Origin: Klebsormidium nitens
Taxonomy: Eukaryota > Streptophyta > Klebsormidiophyceae > Klebsormidiales > Klebsormidiaceae
Direction: 5' to 3'
DNA length: 64,000 nucleotides
Assembly (NCBI GenBank): GCA_000708835.1
Contig: DF237008.1
Span: 62,001 to 126,000, forward strand
Shown here: positions 1 to 11,757 of the stretch, one piece after another
How the letters are laid out: each line of letters starts with the position of its first letter
Position numbering within the stretch: the stretch's first letter is position 1
Made by a program: the position numbers and the translations under genes
Notes under the pieces: model-generated
Seen by the model: only the letters and a program-made list of their open reading frames with translations
What the model was told of the DNA's origin: nothing
Databases searched by the model: none

Positions 1-400
1 CGGGTTACAAGGTTCACCGAGGGCGGGAAAGTTTGTCAGACGGTAATCAGACGCTTTGTGCCGCTTCAACCAAGTCGCACAAGCCTCTTTCAAACAGGTT
101 TGGTCTGTCACCTATCGGGAGCTGTCGGACAAGATGTGTCGGCCAGCGAACTCGGCAGGTCGTATTTCTGAGACTGAAGCTTTATCAGCAATTTCTCGCT
201 GCCTGAATCCATCACCTTGGACGAGTATGCGGAATGTTTCGGACGCTTTTTGGACGCTCGAAATGTGCTCGAGTCGAAGCCACTCTGAAATTGAGAGCTT
301 AGCCTGCGGGCAAAGGATTCAAACACCAGATGTAGACGTGGAAGCAATAACCAAACGAAGCAGGCGCACCCGCAAAAAAAGGGCCCCAGTCCAAACTCAC

Positions 401-2526
401 CCATCTGACGACAGCAGGATCCCTTGCAGGACGGACTTGAGGGCCCGCGCGGAGGTTGCGGCCATGCACATCGTGAATCCGTACATGTGAAAGCTGGGTT
501 CGCCCTGCAAAGATTGACATACGCTGACGTCATGAGCTCAGACGCTGGTGCTTTGGCTTTTCCTTGACATGTTGCTCGAAGTTTTTACAGATGAAAGCTG
601 GGTAGACGACTCGAGCTAGAATTCGTAGGATCGAGTTGGATTCCTGCAGGAAAACTTAGACTTTGTTGCTCACCCCGCTGGCCACCATGATCCCGACCAC
701 CACCGGCACGAGCGACCCGTACACCGGCCATGCCTCCCGCTTCATCGTCATCGCGGCCGCAAATATTGCTGTGAAAAACGGCGTTGTGGCGCCGATCGCC
801 TGGTTGAAGGAGACGGGGAGGAAGCGGAGCGAGATGTTGCCCCCCACGACCGAGGTGCAGAAGATGACGGAGAGGGCGCAGATCTTGATGAACTGGGAGC
901 GGGAGCGGATGGGCTGCATCGGTACGATCTTGAGCCACGCGATAGCGACGTACGAGAAGAGCGCGCACGCGGCCATGTGGAGCATCCTGCAGAAGATAAA
1001 GTTTTCTTGCTTTCTAGTGTTGCAGCGGAGTCTTCACCTTATGAAGGTCGAATGTTTTGGAAACTTCAATTGGATGATGTGTGAAGAGGGCGGGCGCGCG
1101 ACGAAATGCAGCATCTTGCAGAAGAAGGAGGTGTAGGTTTAAGGGACTTTTCAACTTCCGAATTTTCAAAGTGTTTGGGGAGAGTGTTCAACAGTTGATA
1201 GCCTCTAAAAAAGAAGAAGAGCAGGAAAGAAGAAAGCCTGCGACAATACTTGAAGCGTCTTGCAAAGAGGGGAGGAAAGGGTACATTGTGCTTCCAAGTG
1301 AGAGGAGCGGGGTAGATCTTGCAAGGGGGTGTAGGCTCTTGATCGCTTCAACAACAACAAGAGTCTGAGCAGTAAAGTTGTGTCATCAGCTTTGAGCACT
1401 TCAGTTCAAACCAGGGGGAGAAGAAGGTTTCAAGAGGGACGAGGCTTTTGCCACCTTGGCAAATAAGAAGTATTTTCCAAATACTGGTGGTTAGAAGGTG
1501 ACGACAAGCAAAAGCACTTTCTGAAAACATCGCTTGAAATGCGAGGAAACCTAATGGAGCGGTAGTGAGTCTTTTGAGAAAGAGAGGGAGCTCATTCACA
1601 AGCTACATGGCTTAGTTGAGCAGGTCACTACAGAATGAAGCCAAACAGAAACCGACACAACAAGTGTCTTCAACGTGAAAGGTTCTTCAGGTGTCCAGAT
1701 ATTGCCTTCTGTTAAATCTCTCCCATTGTTTATGAGAGCAACCTTTATCAGAGACATTTCAGCTGCATATAAGACCACTGTCTTGACATGCTTTGTAACA
1801 TCGCTGAGACAGATACTATCAGGCCAAACACCGATCCTTGATTTGACTTTTGACTAACGGCAGCTATTCAAAGCACCTCTTAGGATGAGGAATGCTCTCA
1901 TTACAAAGAGTCGATTTCTGAATGCACTCCACCGTCAGCCATTTTGATTCACTCTCCGTCAATGGAGCATCTGATTGCTGTCACTTGAGCTCGAAGGTGC
2001 CGCTTGCAGCTAACCACAACAAGTGCAGAATAACTTCTGGTGCACAATTCCAGAGCTGCGCCGATTGGTTGCAAGCATTTAAGGAAAGGCAAGCTCCCAA
2101 AGCGATGCCTTCTGCAGAAGCAAATACTTCTCACAAAGTGCACCGCCGCACACAACAGCGAATACGACCTGACAGATGTAATTTCCATTCTCTCCCTTGA
2201 ATTCTTCCTCATTTCAAAGCTTTTGCTGAGGGGCTCTGGATTGGAAGAATTTTGCGAAAGGTCAACTAATTAGCTTAGTGCGCTCGTCAAAAGATAACTT
2301 ACGTGAGGAAGATGGGGTACTTGAAGCCATAGATGCTGAGCAAGTACTTGTTTAGCAGCAGCACTCCGATGTTGGAGAAGTACCAGCTTCCTATCAGCAG
2401 CAATGTGGTGATGCCTTTGGGAATCCGCACAGGCACCTTCTCAACAGTTGGGTAATCCGGTGTCGCTAGAAGCCCCTGCCGCTCCTCCCTGTCCTTCTCT
2501 CTCCTGGATTGGAAGATGCTCGCCAT
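401..2526 (-). CDS. Sugar-phosphate/phosphate translocator, TPT/drug-metabolite transporter superfamily (3' end outside window)
   Basis: This is a membrane antiporter of the plant group related to Arabidopsis At3g11320/At5g05820, probably in Golgi or other endomembranes; its substrate is unknown. Three exons are visible: 2303-2526, 674-986 and 401-504, with phases 2, 0 and 2 that join cleanly. They encode 213 residues of a family of about 310, so roughly the last third lies beyond position 1. The start is the ATG at 2526, which has a good Kozak context (AAAGATGG). A charged N-tail of about 38 residues precedes the first membrane segment. Diagnostic stretches are [13 protein letters not shown] in exon 1, [20 protein letters not shown] in exon 2 and [15 protein letters not shown] in exon 3. 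There is no plastid transit peptide, which argues against the plastid triose-phosphate group. The first intron (987-2302) is long and has a weak copy of the exon 2 edge near 1086-1131. Confidence 0.93.
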
Positions 2527-3631
2527 CTTTCTCTGCAATAGCCTCTCAATTGCAGTGGACGACAGCAACCTGCTTGTCGCCAACAAAGAATCAAATTCCT
2601 ACTCCCATGCCCCTTCAATTCACTCTACGCCTGAACCCCGTTCCAAATCCTTTCCCTATCCAGAAGCAGGGGAAGCGCGTCGACCAGTGCAGGTCACATT
2701 CAAGGGCTTAAAGCTTGGCCCGATTTCTGGTGCGCTTTTTCAACCCCTTCCAAGCGTTGTTGTGTTCTTTCTTTGACAGCCAGCTGGTCAGTTAGCTTGT
2801 ACAGCCAATCTTACTTGCCCCAATTCAGAAGCTTTACATGCCAGATCTTAAAGATGTAGCGAGAACAATTGACCTGCGCCTGAAATCTGCACCACACGAA
2901 GCCTCCCAAGCTTCAATCCGTGAGCAGCCTCCTCGGCAAATACATAGATAAGGAAGAAACTTCCTCCCCAGGGCCACAGGGCCAGAGCTAGAACACCAAT
3001 CTCCGAGTCCTAGCGCCCCTCCATCCAGCTTCTGCTAGCCGAATTCTGCGGTTGGGGAAATCTAAGATCTTTCCTCCGACCGCTCTCAGCAGCGTTCAAG
3101 CTGGCCCTATTCACATGCGGATAAATTTAAAGCTTCGTAGAGTCGCAAAGTCGGGCGTGACCTGGCGTCAATCTGCCGTCGTAACCTACTGGTCGGTAGA
3201 CTGAACCGGGAGCTTCTTGGAACCAATAGCGATTCCCCTGGGCAGAGGTTCGGAGAGTCTCGGTGGTCTCGCCGCTTTTTCGGACGACCGCCAACCCCCT
3301 CTAGAAATTGTCGATTGTTCCGCATGGTGTGTCGGCCAGCTTCTGTTGCCCTTACATTCGATCGTTCAGCCTCCGGTCCTGCACTGCATCATGCATGATG
3401 GTGTTTTTGAAAGTTGGCATTCAGGAACTCCTCAGAGGCGGTCAGTTGTGAGGTTAGCAACCCCATGCCTTCGATGTGCACGGGCAGGTTCTTCTATACC
3501 TACTTGCTCTAGGTAGCACTTTCTGAAAATGATCTGAAGTTTTCAAATCCTTTAAAGATATCAGAGGCGTGTGCGGGAGGGAAAGCAGCTTCTTATAACA
3601 CGTGAGCTGGAGGACATTGAAATCTACACCG
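2527..3631. other. Intergenic region between divergent translocator and WDR74 genes
   Basis: About 1.1 kb separates the two start codons, so it must hold both promoters and 5' untranslated regions. I see no convincing TATA box and no conserved reading frame. Confidence 0.5.
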
Positions 3632-6600
3632 ATGCCCCGCTTCAGTACCTTGCCAGCTTCGGGATGCCGGCCGATCCGTCTCATCACTGCAGATGAGCTG
3701 GGGTATGTGAAGGTGGTAGAGTCCAGGGGCCAGAATGCTGGGCCGCCGGAGGTGGTTGCGCGGTGGGGAGATGGGGGGAGAGGGAAAGGCGTCGAGAGAA
3801 TGCAGGTATCAGCTTGGGTTAGCATGTTTTCCGCAGCTGTTTTGGCAATGGTTTCAAAGTGCAGAGCACATTGTAGGATTGCTTTGGTAACAGTTTGATG
3901 ATGGTGGTGGTGGTTATGCACAGATGTATTGCTTCATAGTTCTGCTCAGATGTTTGTCCTGGCCCTTCTTAAACTGCGCGCTTATTACTAGATTTTAAAT
4001 TGCTCATTCTGTCCGCAATTTGGAGATTCTGCTGCCTGCCTGGCGGGTCAAGGCAAACAGGAAAACATCAATGTAATCAGTAGGTCGCATGTTGAGGCCA
4101 AGCTTAGGGTTTCAATTTTAGGGTTTCCGTCAGTTTGGGCTTTGTTAGGAAGACTGAGACTGCCAAGCAACCCCATGATAGCCAAAGCGGCCTTGCATCC
4201 TCTGACATCCTCTGAACCTGCAATATCAGATGCAAGTTTGGTGAGTGGTTGAACCTCTGGAATCTGCGAATCCTGATACGAAACCTTAGTTCGAAACCTG
4301 AGTCTAAACCCTTCCAACCGCTTTCCTTAACCCTGCTGCAGGTCACCAGCTCTGGCCCCTTTGGTGGCCTCGTCACAGTCGCCCGGTCCGACCAAACCGT
4401 CGAACTTCTCGACATTGCCAGCGGCCAGCCCCACGCCTCTTTTATCGCAACGCCCCTGCAAACCAACGGCAACAAACCCAGTGCCAACACCCTTAACCCT
4501 GCAACTAGTCAGGACGCAGTTAGGGGCATACATCTCTTCCAACAACCAACAGAGGAAGCGGTCCAAGTTTTGACGTGCTCCAGGGGTGGAGCAGTCAGTC
4601 AATGGAAAGTGCCACCCAGAGAAGATGGGGGAGCCGGGGGGGCGGCAAGCACCGTGGCAGAATGGGGAGTGGGTTCGGGGGTGGAGAGCTTAGCTGTGGA
4701 TCACAAGGTGGGTTACTCAAGTGCATTGGATCTAAATTGGAGGGAAATTGGAGGTCCCAGGAGGCGATCGTTAGCTGTGGGTTAGTGCTTGTGTAGGGAA
4801 GTGGAACTCTCAGAACATATCAACATCTGACATGCGGATGTGGAGGAATTGGGCGGGGCTGGGAGTTGCTTGCCGTAATGGTGCTGATAAGCCCCTGCTA
4901 ATCTCCAGAGCAGCTCAGCGGAGCACCGTTTCAGGATTCCAGGCCTCGTAGAAAATGATGGCGGCTGCGGGTATTTGTAAATGACGGATTCTCGAAAGTC
5001 CGTTTACCGCAGACATGAGAAACACTGGCAAGATGAGTTGCTTTGTGGTTCAGTACTGTCCAAGTGGTCTGCTTCTACCGCGCAGATTGCTGAAGCTGGG
5101 ACTTTCAGACCACAATCTGTTTAGGTCCCACCACTAACACTCTCATCCAACACTAGGCTGGAACATAGTTGATAGACGCTGTAGCTAAATAGGTCAGCGC
5201 CTACTCGCTAACTCTGACAGATTTCTCGGTTTCTTGCAGGAACAGTCTCTTGTTGTCGGAGGGAAAGGGCTGGACGCAACACTATGGAGCCTCGAGACGA
5301 GGGCAAAGTTGTGGCAGGCAAAGAATACTCGCCCCGACGCACTGGGGTTGCAGACACCGGTCTGGGTGACGCAGCTGCTGTTTCTGGGGGGAGATGGGAA
5401 TAGGGTGCTGGCAGCAACAGGTGGGCTTTTGTAAGCGCGTTTTGTGGAGTTCCCTGGTGGCCGTCGGTGTTTGAGACTCGTTGAAAGCTTTGCTGAAAGG
5501 GCGCACACAGACTGGGAGTTGAAGGTAGTAACGTGTTGGAAGAGACGAACAGGAAAGATGTTCAAAAAGTTAGAAAGCCCACAGCTTTCCATGAATTTCA
5601 GAAAGTGTCGCTTGTTGTTCGCGGTTGACCTAGTCCGGTTTCGGGTCAGTCGGACCATCCACACCAGAATATTAGCCGCGCTTTTGTCTGTGACCGTCAT
5701 CAATAGTCTTGTAAGAAGTCTTGTCCAATCCCTGTACCGACGTAATCGTACCCCGTCAGCACCTTGTCTTGAAAGCTCTCCTCTTTCTTGCCCAATCGCG
5801 ACCACGTTTTCGACTTCCTTCCAGGTCTCCACCAGCTGCGTTTTATAACGTCACCTCACCTCGTCAGCCGCACCTATATGACGTCACATCACCTCGTCAA
5901 GCACGTGGAGAATTCTAACCACATGCTCGAATATGCCCACTCACATCCCTCCTCTCGCGTCCAGGGCACCACCAGCTGAGGCTGTATGACGTCAAGGCGC
6001 AGCGGCGGCCGGTCATGGTGATGGAGTATGGAGAGCTTCCGATCTGGTCGGTTGCTGAGGACCCCTCAGGGCACGTGGTTTATGCCGGGAACAGCACTGG
6101 TGATATTGTCAGCTTTGATCTCAGGACGGGTGAGAACGGACCACCGAAAATGTCTAGACTTACCTCGTGTTTGGCAGGCGAAACGTTGAAGATCTGGGCT
6201 GATCTGCACTCGTCTCTCGTCTGATCCGCAACACGCAATATCCGTCACTTCTGAAAGATGCTCTTACCTTCTCTCGTCGACAGTAAGTCCTTCGGTTTGA
6301 CCATGCCCCGTCACTGTTACAAAGGCTCTTTGTGGGGCAAAAACATTCGAAGGATGGCGGCATGTTCACCCGTCCCCCCAGGCACTACTTTCGGGCGCTT
6401 TGTTCCGCTTCGCCAGTCAGTGACATACTGAGTGCATTCAAGCAGGCTGCTCTTCCACTCCAATCCTTGCTGTAATCCGTTTCTCTTTTCAAGGTGGAGG
6501 GTACTCATGTTGAAAGAACATTTGTGCCGCAAATTGTTTCACGGCACCGCAATGAGCAATGAGGGTGTCTCTCCCAGGCGCCAATTCGGGCAGCATCAAC

Positions 6601-8538
6601 AGCGGCGTAGGCTCGCTCGTGGTGCACCTTTCGAAATTCTAAACGTAGCAAAGAATCATCAACGGATGCTTGTCCTCCGCTTCCTCAGGGCGGGCTCCCG
6701 GGCAGCGTCAGCGGTAGCGTGCGCTCCCCGGAGTACACCCGACGGCGAAATACGCTCTCGGTCATCCTCATCCAGATTCGCAATCCTGACCGTGCTCTAT
6801 CATTGGTTCGACAGCAACGAGCACACCAGAGAGGGTCGAATAAAACGGGCAATCTTTTGTTATCTCTTCAGGGACTAAGTCGGGCGGGTTCCGGGGCAGA
6901 GTTAGCGGCAGCGTGCGCTCGTTCACGGCGCACAAGTTCAAATGTAGCAGATCGACGCATACATCAATGAATGTCTAAATGGTGTCAATCAACGCATGCT
7001 TATCCCCCTTTTCTTCAGGCACCAAGTCGGGCGGGTTCCCGGGAAGCGTCAGCGGCAGCGTGCGCTCGCTCGCGGTGCACCCGACGGAGCCCCTACTGGC
7101 CTCGGTGGGCCTCGACCGCTTCCTGCGGATCCATAACACGCAGACGCGGCAGCTGCAGGCCAAGCTGTTCCTCAAGCAGCAGATGGTCGCGTGCGCGTTC
7201 GACACCGATCCCGCCAGACAGGTAAGCAAGCAGTTTCGGCACTGCAGGTTGTTTTCAGGCTCTTATACTGCGCGGTGGATTCTTTTGGGGCGAGAGTGGG
7301 GTCTTCCATGGAGTTTTCGTTGTTCTGATTCTCTCGTTTAGATGGTTGGATGCACGCCCGAAATCGACCCCGCCCGATAGGTGAGGAAGGAGCAGCTGTG
7401 CTTGCGGTGTCGAGGTAAGATTGGGTTTTTCAGCGATTTTGGATCAGGTTTTTGGGATTGGGAAGACGCGCAAAGGGGAGGTTAGGGGACTGGATGGAAT
7501 CTCTCCGGTGTAGGGACACTCTGAATCAGCTGGTCGCTTGTGCATTTGAGACCGATCCCACGAGACAGCCGAGCCAACGATTTGGCTGGCGCTGCCGAGG
7601 ACAGAGTACTCGTTAAGGGTCTGAGATTTGATTATCTAGGTTTTGACACCACTGCTTTAGGGAAGTGCGGTCATGTACCTTTTCGGACGAAGACCAGGCG
7701 GTTTCCATGGGGAAATCTGTCCTTTTGATTTCTCTCGTTTAGATGCTGACACCTCGCCGTTGACCTTGACAATCAAGGACAGGCTGCTAGTTTCGGCGGT
7801 CTGCGTACTTGCGCGCTCGTGCGATTTGCAGGTCGATGCTCTCAGGCTGCACACATCGAAACCTGCGCTCGTGAGAAATCTGGATTTGCGGGTTCGCGTC
7901 TGTCCACATGTTGCAAGTCTCAAAGGTTACATGGCTTTGAAATTTTGTCTTTTTTGCAGCCCGAAGAAGCGGAGCCGCCCGTCGAAGATGAAGCAGCTTC
8001 GGACGATGACGACCGTCCGATGAGACACGTGGCAGCCAGCGACTCCGGGAGGGATGACGATGGCGATTTGGAGGAAGAGGAGGGAGCCTCGGGTAGAAAA
8101 AGAAAAAGCGATAAGGTAGGACGGAAATCGGAGAAGAGAGCCAGAAGTACGAAGAAGCACGAGGAGGAAGAAATGGACTCTGACGAGGAGGCTTGGGATG
8201 ACTCCGACTCGGACGAAGAGGAGGGTTTTGGGGAGCGGAAAGGCGGGCGGAAAACAGAAGGGCGGAAAACGGGGGAGTCGAATCAAAAACGAAAAAAGAG
8301 CCGTCGAAACGATGACGAGGATAGCAAAGGGGAGGGTTTCGACGGCGAGCAGTTCGGAACCTACTCGGATGAGGAATCTGAAGAGGAAGGGCTGCCTAAG
8401 AAGAAACGGAAAAGCAGAAGTACAGGACAATCAGATAGCGGTAGAAAAGGTGGTCGACCGCGAGGGAAGGGTGTCGGTGTTTCGGACAAGAGGAGGATAT
8501 CCATTGGTAAGAAGAAAAGTCACAAGAAGAGGACGTGA
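3632..8538 (+). CDS. WDR74: WDR74/NSA1-like WD40 protein, 60S ribosome assembly
   Basis: Orthologues (human WDR74, yeast Nsa1) act in the nucleolus in pre-60S assembly together with the AAA-ATPase NVL2/Rix7. Exons: 3632-3805, 4342-4707, 5240-5420, 5965-6129, 7019-7221, 7960-8538. They give 555 residues and every splice phase closes. The start is the ATG at 3632, opening a short N-terminus followed by a TADELGYVKVVE strand typical of plant members. WD40 strands match the human protein: VVGGKGLDATLWSLETR in exon 3, GHHQLRLYDVKAQRRPV in exon 4, and PLLASVGLDRFLRIHNTQ in exon 5. Exon 6 encodes about 190 residues of alternating acidic (DDDD, EEEE) and Lys/Arg-rich blocks, as expected for a nucleolar tail, and longer than the human tail. 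The introns flanking exon 5 contain several decayed copies of that exon's two edges, and an intron 3 copy matches the start of exon 4. These copies are listed separately and could mislead gene prediction. Confidence 0.93.
5821..5905 (+). repeat. Decayed copies of the exon 4 acceptor edge (WDR74 intron 3)
   Basis: The stretch from 5821 repeats the junction at 5960-6000: TCCAGG, then CACCAGCTG, then a TATGACGTCA-like block. A second, shorter copy of the last block (TATGACGTCA) begins near 5876. The true exon begins at 5965. Confidence 0.75.
6571..6936 (+). repeat. Three decayed copies of the exon 5 acceptor edge (WDR74 intron 4)
   Basis: Copies at 6571-6627, 6655-6765 and 6858-6936 resemble the true junction at 6988-7100. 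They share the TCTTCAGG-type acceptor, a CGGGCGGGTTCC-like block, GTCAGCGGCAGCGTGCGCTC and a GTGCACC-like block. The copies at 6655 and 6858 carry frame-changing differences, so none is a working exon. Confidence 0.85.
7341..7576 (+). repeat. Two decayed copies of the exon 5 donor edge (WDR74 intron 5)
   Basis: Both 7341-7395 and 7525-7576 resemble the exon 5 end at 7180-7235, with the pattern AGATGGTCGCGTGC, then GACACCGATCCC, then GACAG before the donor. The first has gained a TAG just before its GTGAGG. The second has lost the GT. A further block, CCATGG to TCTCTCGTTTAGATG, occurs at 7307-7345 and again near 7706-7745, so a unit of about 400 bp was also duplicated. Confidence 0.8.
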
Positions 8539-9340
8539 GATGCATCCGAAGTCGGCGGGTGACGTCCGAAATCGGTCGATAAGCGAGTGTGAAATCACCT
8601 CTGTTTCGTAGCCTGAAATTGATTTAGGCACGAGCTCGGAGTATGCATGGCATGGGCCACCTGCACTGAAAACAAGACGGTGTGAGGCGCTCCTCCGAAT
8701 GATTCTGCGAAGGGGCGGCCAGACAATCCAAAAGAACTGCACAGTACGGTGTGATGATGCAATCAGTTTTCAGGCGATTTGCAGCGTGCCGACGGTATGG
8801 TGGTGTCAGCGAGCAAACATGTTACATGGGTCTCTGCAATTCATTTGATTGAGAGTCGCGAAGGTTCTGAAGTTGATCGACAGGCGCGCACTGAGCTGAG
8901 CATCGATCTGACTAGCTCTGCTCGAATGCAGTCCGACCCCTGAAATTGGATCACTGGACAGTCGAGGCATGCACTCAGTTTTGAATGTATGCGCATACGA
9001 ACCATGCGCATGGTCTTCTAGCAATTGCTTCAGCAAACTTATGCATCGTGATCTACCAAGGCAATCAACCATTGGCATGGAGGCAGTACTGCTATAGCTA
9101 CATATCAGTTCACGATGATCTTTAACACATCCGGCAAACGTTGTGCTGCACGCCTGGTTTATGATGCGTACAAATGTAAAAATCACATGTGCGCATCAAG
9201 CGTGCCAGAGTCTCGTCGCATGCCTCAGCAGCTCTGTTGCGATTGGATAAATAAACGTCGTTGTATAGCTCTAGCGCTAAAGCTAGACTCGATGTACCTA
9301 CAAGTTCCGTACGTGTAGAGGTGAACCTTCAACCACGAGT
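8539..9340. other. Intergenic, convergent 3' regions
   Basis: This stretch lies between the WDR74 stop and the F-box stop and is presumably both 3' untranslated regions. The longest open frame here (minus strand, 8806-9186) has no recognisable domain and looks like chance. Confidence 0.5.
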
Positions 9341-10753
9341 TCAATTCGCAGGCGCTGGGAAGACCGATAGAGCTTCTTTTGTCACGGCCTGCATGCATTC
9401 GTCCAGCCCTGGGCTCCCAAACTGAACATAACTCATTAGGCGGTCCTTCATGCCTGGACTCATAAGGCCCTGAAAGGCTCTGCGGTTGCTGAGAAACTCC
9501 AACACCCCCGCGAATCCCGCCTTAGGCCGGTCCCACATCTCGCTAGGCCAATTGTACGCAAGACTTTCCAGTCTCCGCTTCATCTCCGACAGGTCGCCTG
9601 TGCTCAGAAGGGCCTTGAAGCGGAGCGCCTCCTTTACACCCTTAATCTCAGCACCCCCGTGCTTGGCAAGAAAGAAGACGAGTCCGCACGGCTCGATTGT
9701 GAGGCCTTCTCCCGAGCAGGCAATGCAGGGGCCGTTCCGCTTCCCAAGAGCTCCGATGCAGGCGAGCATGATGTGCCCCTGTAAACAGAGGCGTCCGACT
9801 GTGCGGGTTGGACGATCGACGCTCTCCCTGCAGGCGTTCAATCTGGCCATTCTGGGTGCCCTCTTTCCTCCTCTTCTTGTGCCAAGCGCTCGGTGCGCAC
9901 GTTTTGGTACAATGGCAGTCATCGTCGCCAAATCCAGCAACTTCGCTGAACCATTCGAAACCCTCCGGGCAGCTTGTACACCAGTCCTGGTTCAGCGCGT
10001 CCCAATTTTCAAAGAAGAGCCCCTGGTGCAGCGGGAACGTTGCACTACTGCAGTAAGGGCAGGGCCAGCACTTGTACCCTCCGCTTTGCTCCAGGCGCTT
10101 TGCACCTTCTGACATGACCTTGGAGTACATCCTCGACGCTGGAAAGTCCTTAACTATCCCCCGACAGCCATGCTCCCACGTCCTCTCTGCGAGGTATTCT
10201 AGACTGTGCGAAAGCGAGTCCTGCAAGCAGGCGCTGGAGAGAAACACCTGATCTGTCAAGAAAGGCTCCTGGAAGCGCAATGCCTGCATCGCATCTGGTT
10301 CCGTCCAAAACCCCTCTGTGGGACAGCCACCTGTCAAGTGTCCCACTCTATGCAGCTTTGTCCTGTCAATGATAGCTCAAGGCGTGTGAACTTCGTCTCA
10401 TACCATTCACGTTGGTCCGTCAATGCCGGGTGCAAACCCGGGCAGTACACTAACAGCTTATAAAGACTGGCCCAACCCCCTGGCGGAACGGCGGTGTCAG
10501 AGTTCCCATAACCGAGGGCAGTGCAGAGTGTTGGGGCATGTCTCATGCAAAGCGCCTTCCAGGTTGAACACCGCATTATTGCGTCCCATTCGCGACACAC
10601 TGACGAGACAGGAACAAGATCCTGGGGGGCAGGCCCAAGCCTGCCAAAAATGCCATTCAGCAGGTCGGCGCTGAAGTCAGCCACAGATGTCAGGCGGCCT
10701 CCTGGAAGGTTGCCAGTGTCAGCGCGGAATTCAGCAGTCTTGCTGCGGTCCAT
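9341..10753 (-). CDS. F-box protein with a Cys-rich middle; reading frame changes twice
   Basis: The ATG at 10753 opens a protein with an F-box at about residues 24-75 (LLNGIFGRLGP, VSSVCREWDAIM, WKALCMRHAP). F-box proteins link targets to the SKP1-cullin ubiquitin ligase. A Cys-rich middle follows (CWPCPYC, CTSCPEGF, CHCTKTC) and a C-terminal part ends in SVFPAPAN at 9341. The frame changes between 10336 and 10376, and again in the stretch about 9827-9901. Either these are frameshifts (pseudogene or assembly error) or there are two tiny introns at 10363-10403 (41 nt) and 9828-9900 (73 nt). Both are GT-AG and phase-compatible, and would give 432 residues. Other introns in the window are about 210 nt or longer, which favours frameshifts. 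I do not recognise a specific subfamily. Confidence 0.7.
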
Positions 10754-11130
10754 TGCTGAGTGCTTGTTTGCTTAGGCAGGTGAGAGAGTCCCCAGTAAAA
10801 GGCCGGACGTCTCTAGGACGTTGTGGAGGACCAGGCAATTGTGGAGGTTTGGCAGTAGTTGCAGAGCTTTCAAGTGATGTCAACGACCAGTCCGGTTGCT
10901 TGCGGCTCAACTTCAATGTAAAGCTGACAAGCTGCTTCGACGCTTGGGGAATGGAACCTGCATTAGATTCTCTGAAGCAGGAAGAACCTGGAAGGTAATC
11001 CAAACACTCATGGGCTGGAGAAAAGCGATGCTGAGCTACAGAGAAGCAGAAGGATGGTCCCGTTCCTTTTATCTCAGACACACCATCTTTCAATGGTCCT
11101 AAAGCATTCTGACATGGCGCACCTTCACCT

Positions 11131-11430
11131 GCCTTCACCTTGGTAGGTATGAACAGTCTGGCACACCGGGCTGATCAGCTGCAGCACCGGGACTAGCACA
11201 CCGACAAACGAAAGGGGAATCCTGCCCCTTCCGCAGCGGATGGCCGGGTTCGAGAATCGAACACACGACCTTTCGGTCCAACCCCTTTTAGTGTGCTAGG
11301 TTAAGCACGACGCTCAACCAACTGAGCTAGCCCGAGGAGGCACAGCCTTCACCTTTTTTAGGAAAATACCGTCTTGCACGTGCGGCTCATCAGCTGGAAC
11401 TCGCAGACTAGCGTAAGGGCACAGCCTTCA
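11131..11430 (+). repeat. Tandem duplication carrying the SINE in one unit
   Basis: Unit 1 starts at 11131 and unit 2 at 11345, both with GCCTTCACCTT. Later they share CATCAGCTG-like and GACTAGC blocks and end in GGCACAGCCTTCACC. Unit 1 is longer by the SINE. Confidence 0.6.
11203..11340 (-). mobile_element. tRNA-derived SINE-like element
   Basis: On the minus strand an intact Pol III A box (TAGCTCAGTTGG, 11318-11329) is followed about 65 bases later by a B box core (GTTCGATTC, 11254-11262), the spacing of an internal tRNA promoter. The acceptor and T stems do not pair properly, so this is not a working tRNA. After the B box comes a short tail with an AAGGGG/CCCCTT hairpin. A related sequence at 11345-11430 aligns with the flanks but lacks this stretch, so it acts as an empty site and fixes the element at about 135 bp. 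An 11-base direct repeat (GCCTTCACCTT at 11131-11141 and 11345-11355) flanks the area, but it may come from the tandem duplication rather than from insertion. Confidence 0.6.
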
Positions 11431-11757
11431 CCGAGTTCACGGTTCACCTAGAAACGAGCTCATGGAAGAGGGGCACAATGCACACTGCGTCACACAGGAC
11501 GCACAGCCTGTTTCCTCATGCCTCTTGCCAATCTCTCGGTGTGATTGTTTTCCAGCATTATTATCGGACGGCTCAGATGCAGTAAAGAGCTTATCTCACG
11601 GTTGAGATTGCGCGTCGGACATCACTTCCACCCAATGCGGCTAGCCAACAAAGATGCATCATGCACAGGATTGCATCGGCCATTCTGTGCACCATTCGAA
11701 AGTCAGTTGTTGCAAAGGCGCCCCTCAAAAGTGGTGCGCAACAGAGTGTTGTCGGCC

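Larger units (their letters stand above)
10754..11757. other. Intergenic region between divergent F-box and IGPS-like genes
   Basis: The two start codons face away from each other. The stretch holds a diverged tandem duplication (11131-11430) with a SINE-like insertion inside its first unit, plus whatever promoters the two genes use. I see no clear TATA box. Confidence 0.5.

Noticed and set aside
4100-4140. Telomere-like TTAGGGTTT units (also near 32150 and 59155)
   Set aside because: Only two or three scattered units inside introns; no array, so not a telomere or clear interstitial telomere.
8806-9186. Open frame of 126 codons on the minus strand
   Set aside because: No domain, no splice partners, and it lies between two convergent gene ends.
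11230-11340. A functional tRNA gene on the minus strand
   Set aside because: A and B boxes are good, but the acceptor ends do not pair, the T stem has mismatches and the region between anticodon and T arms is too long. A SINE head fits better.
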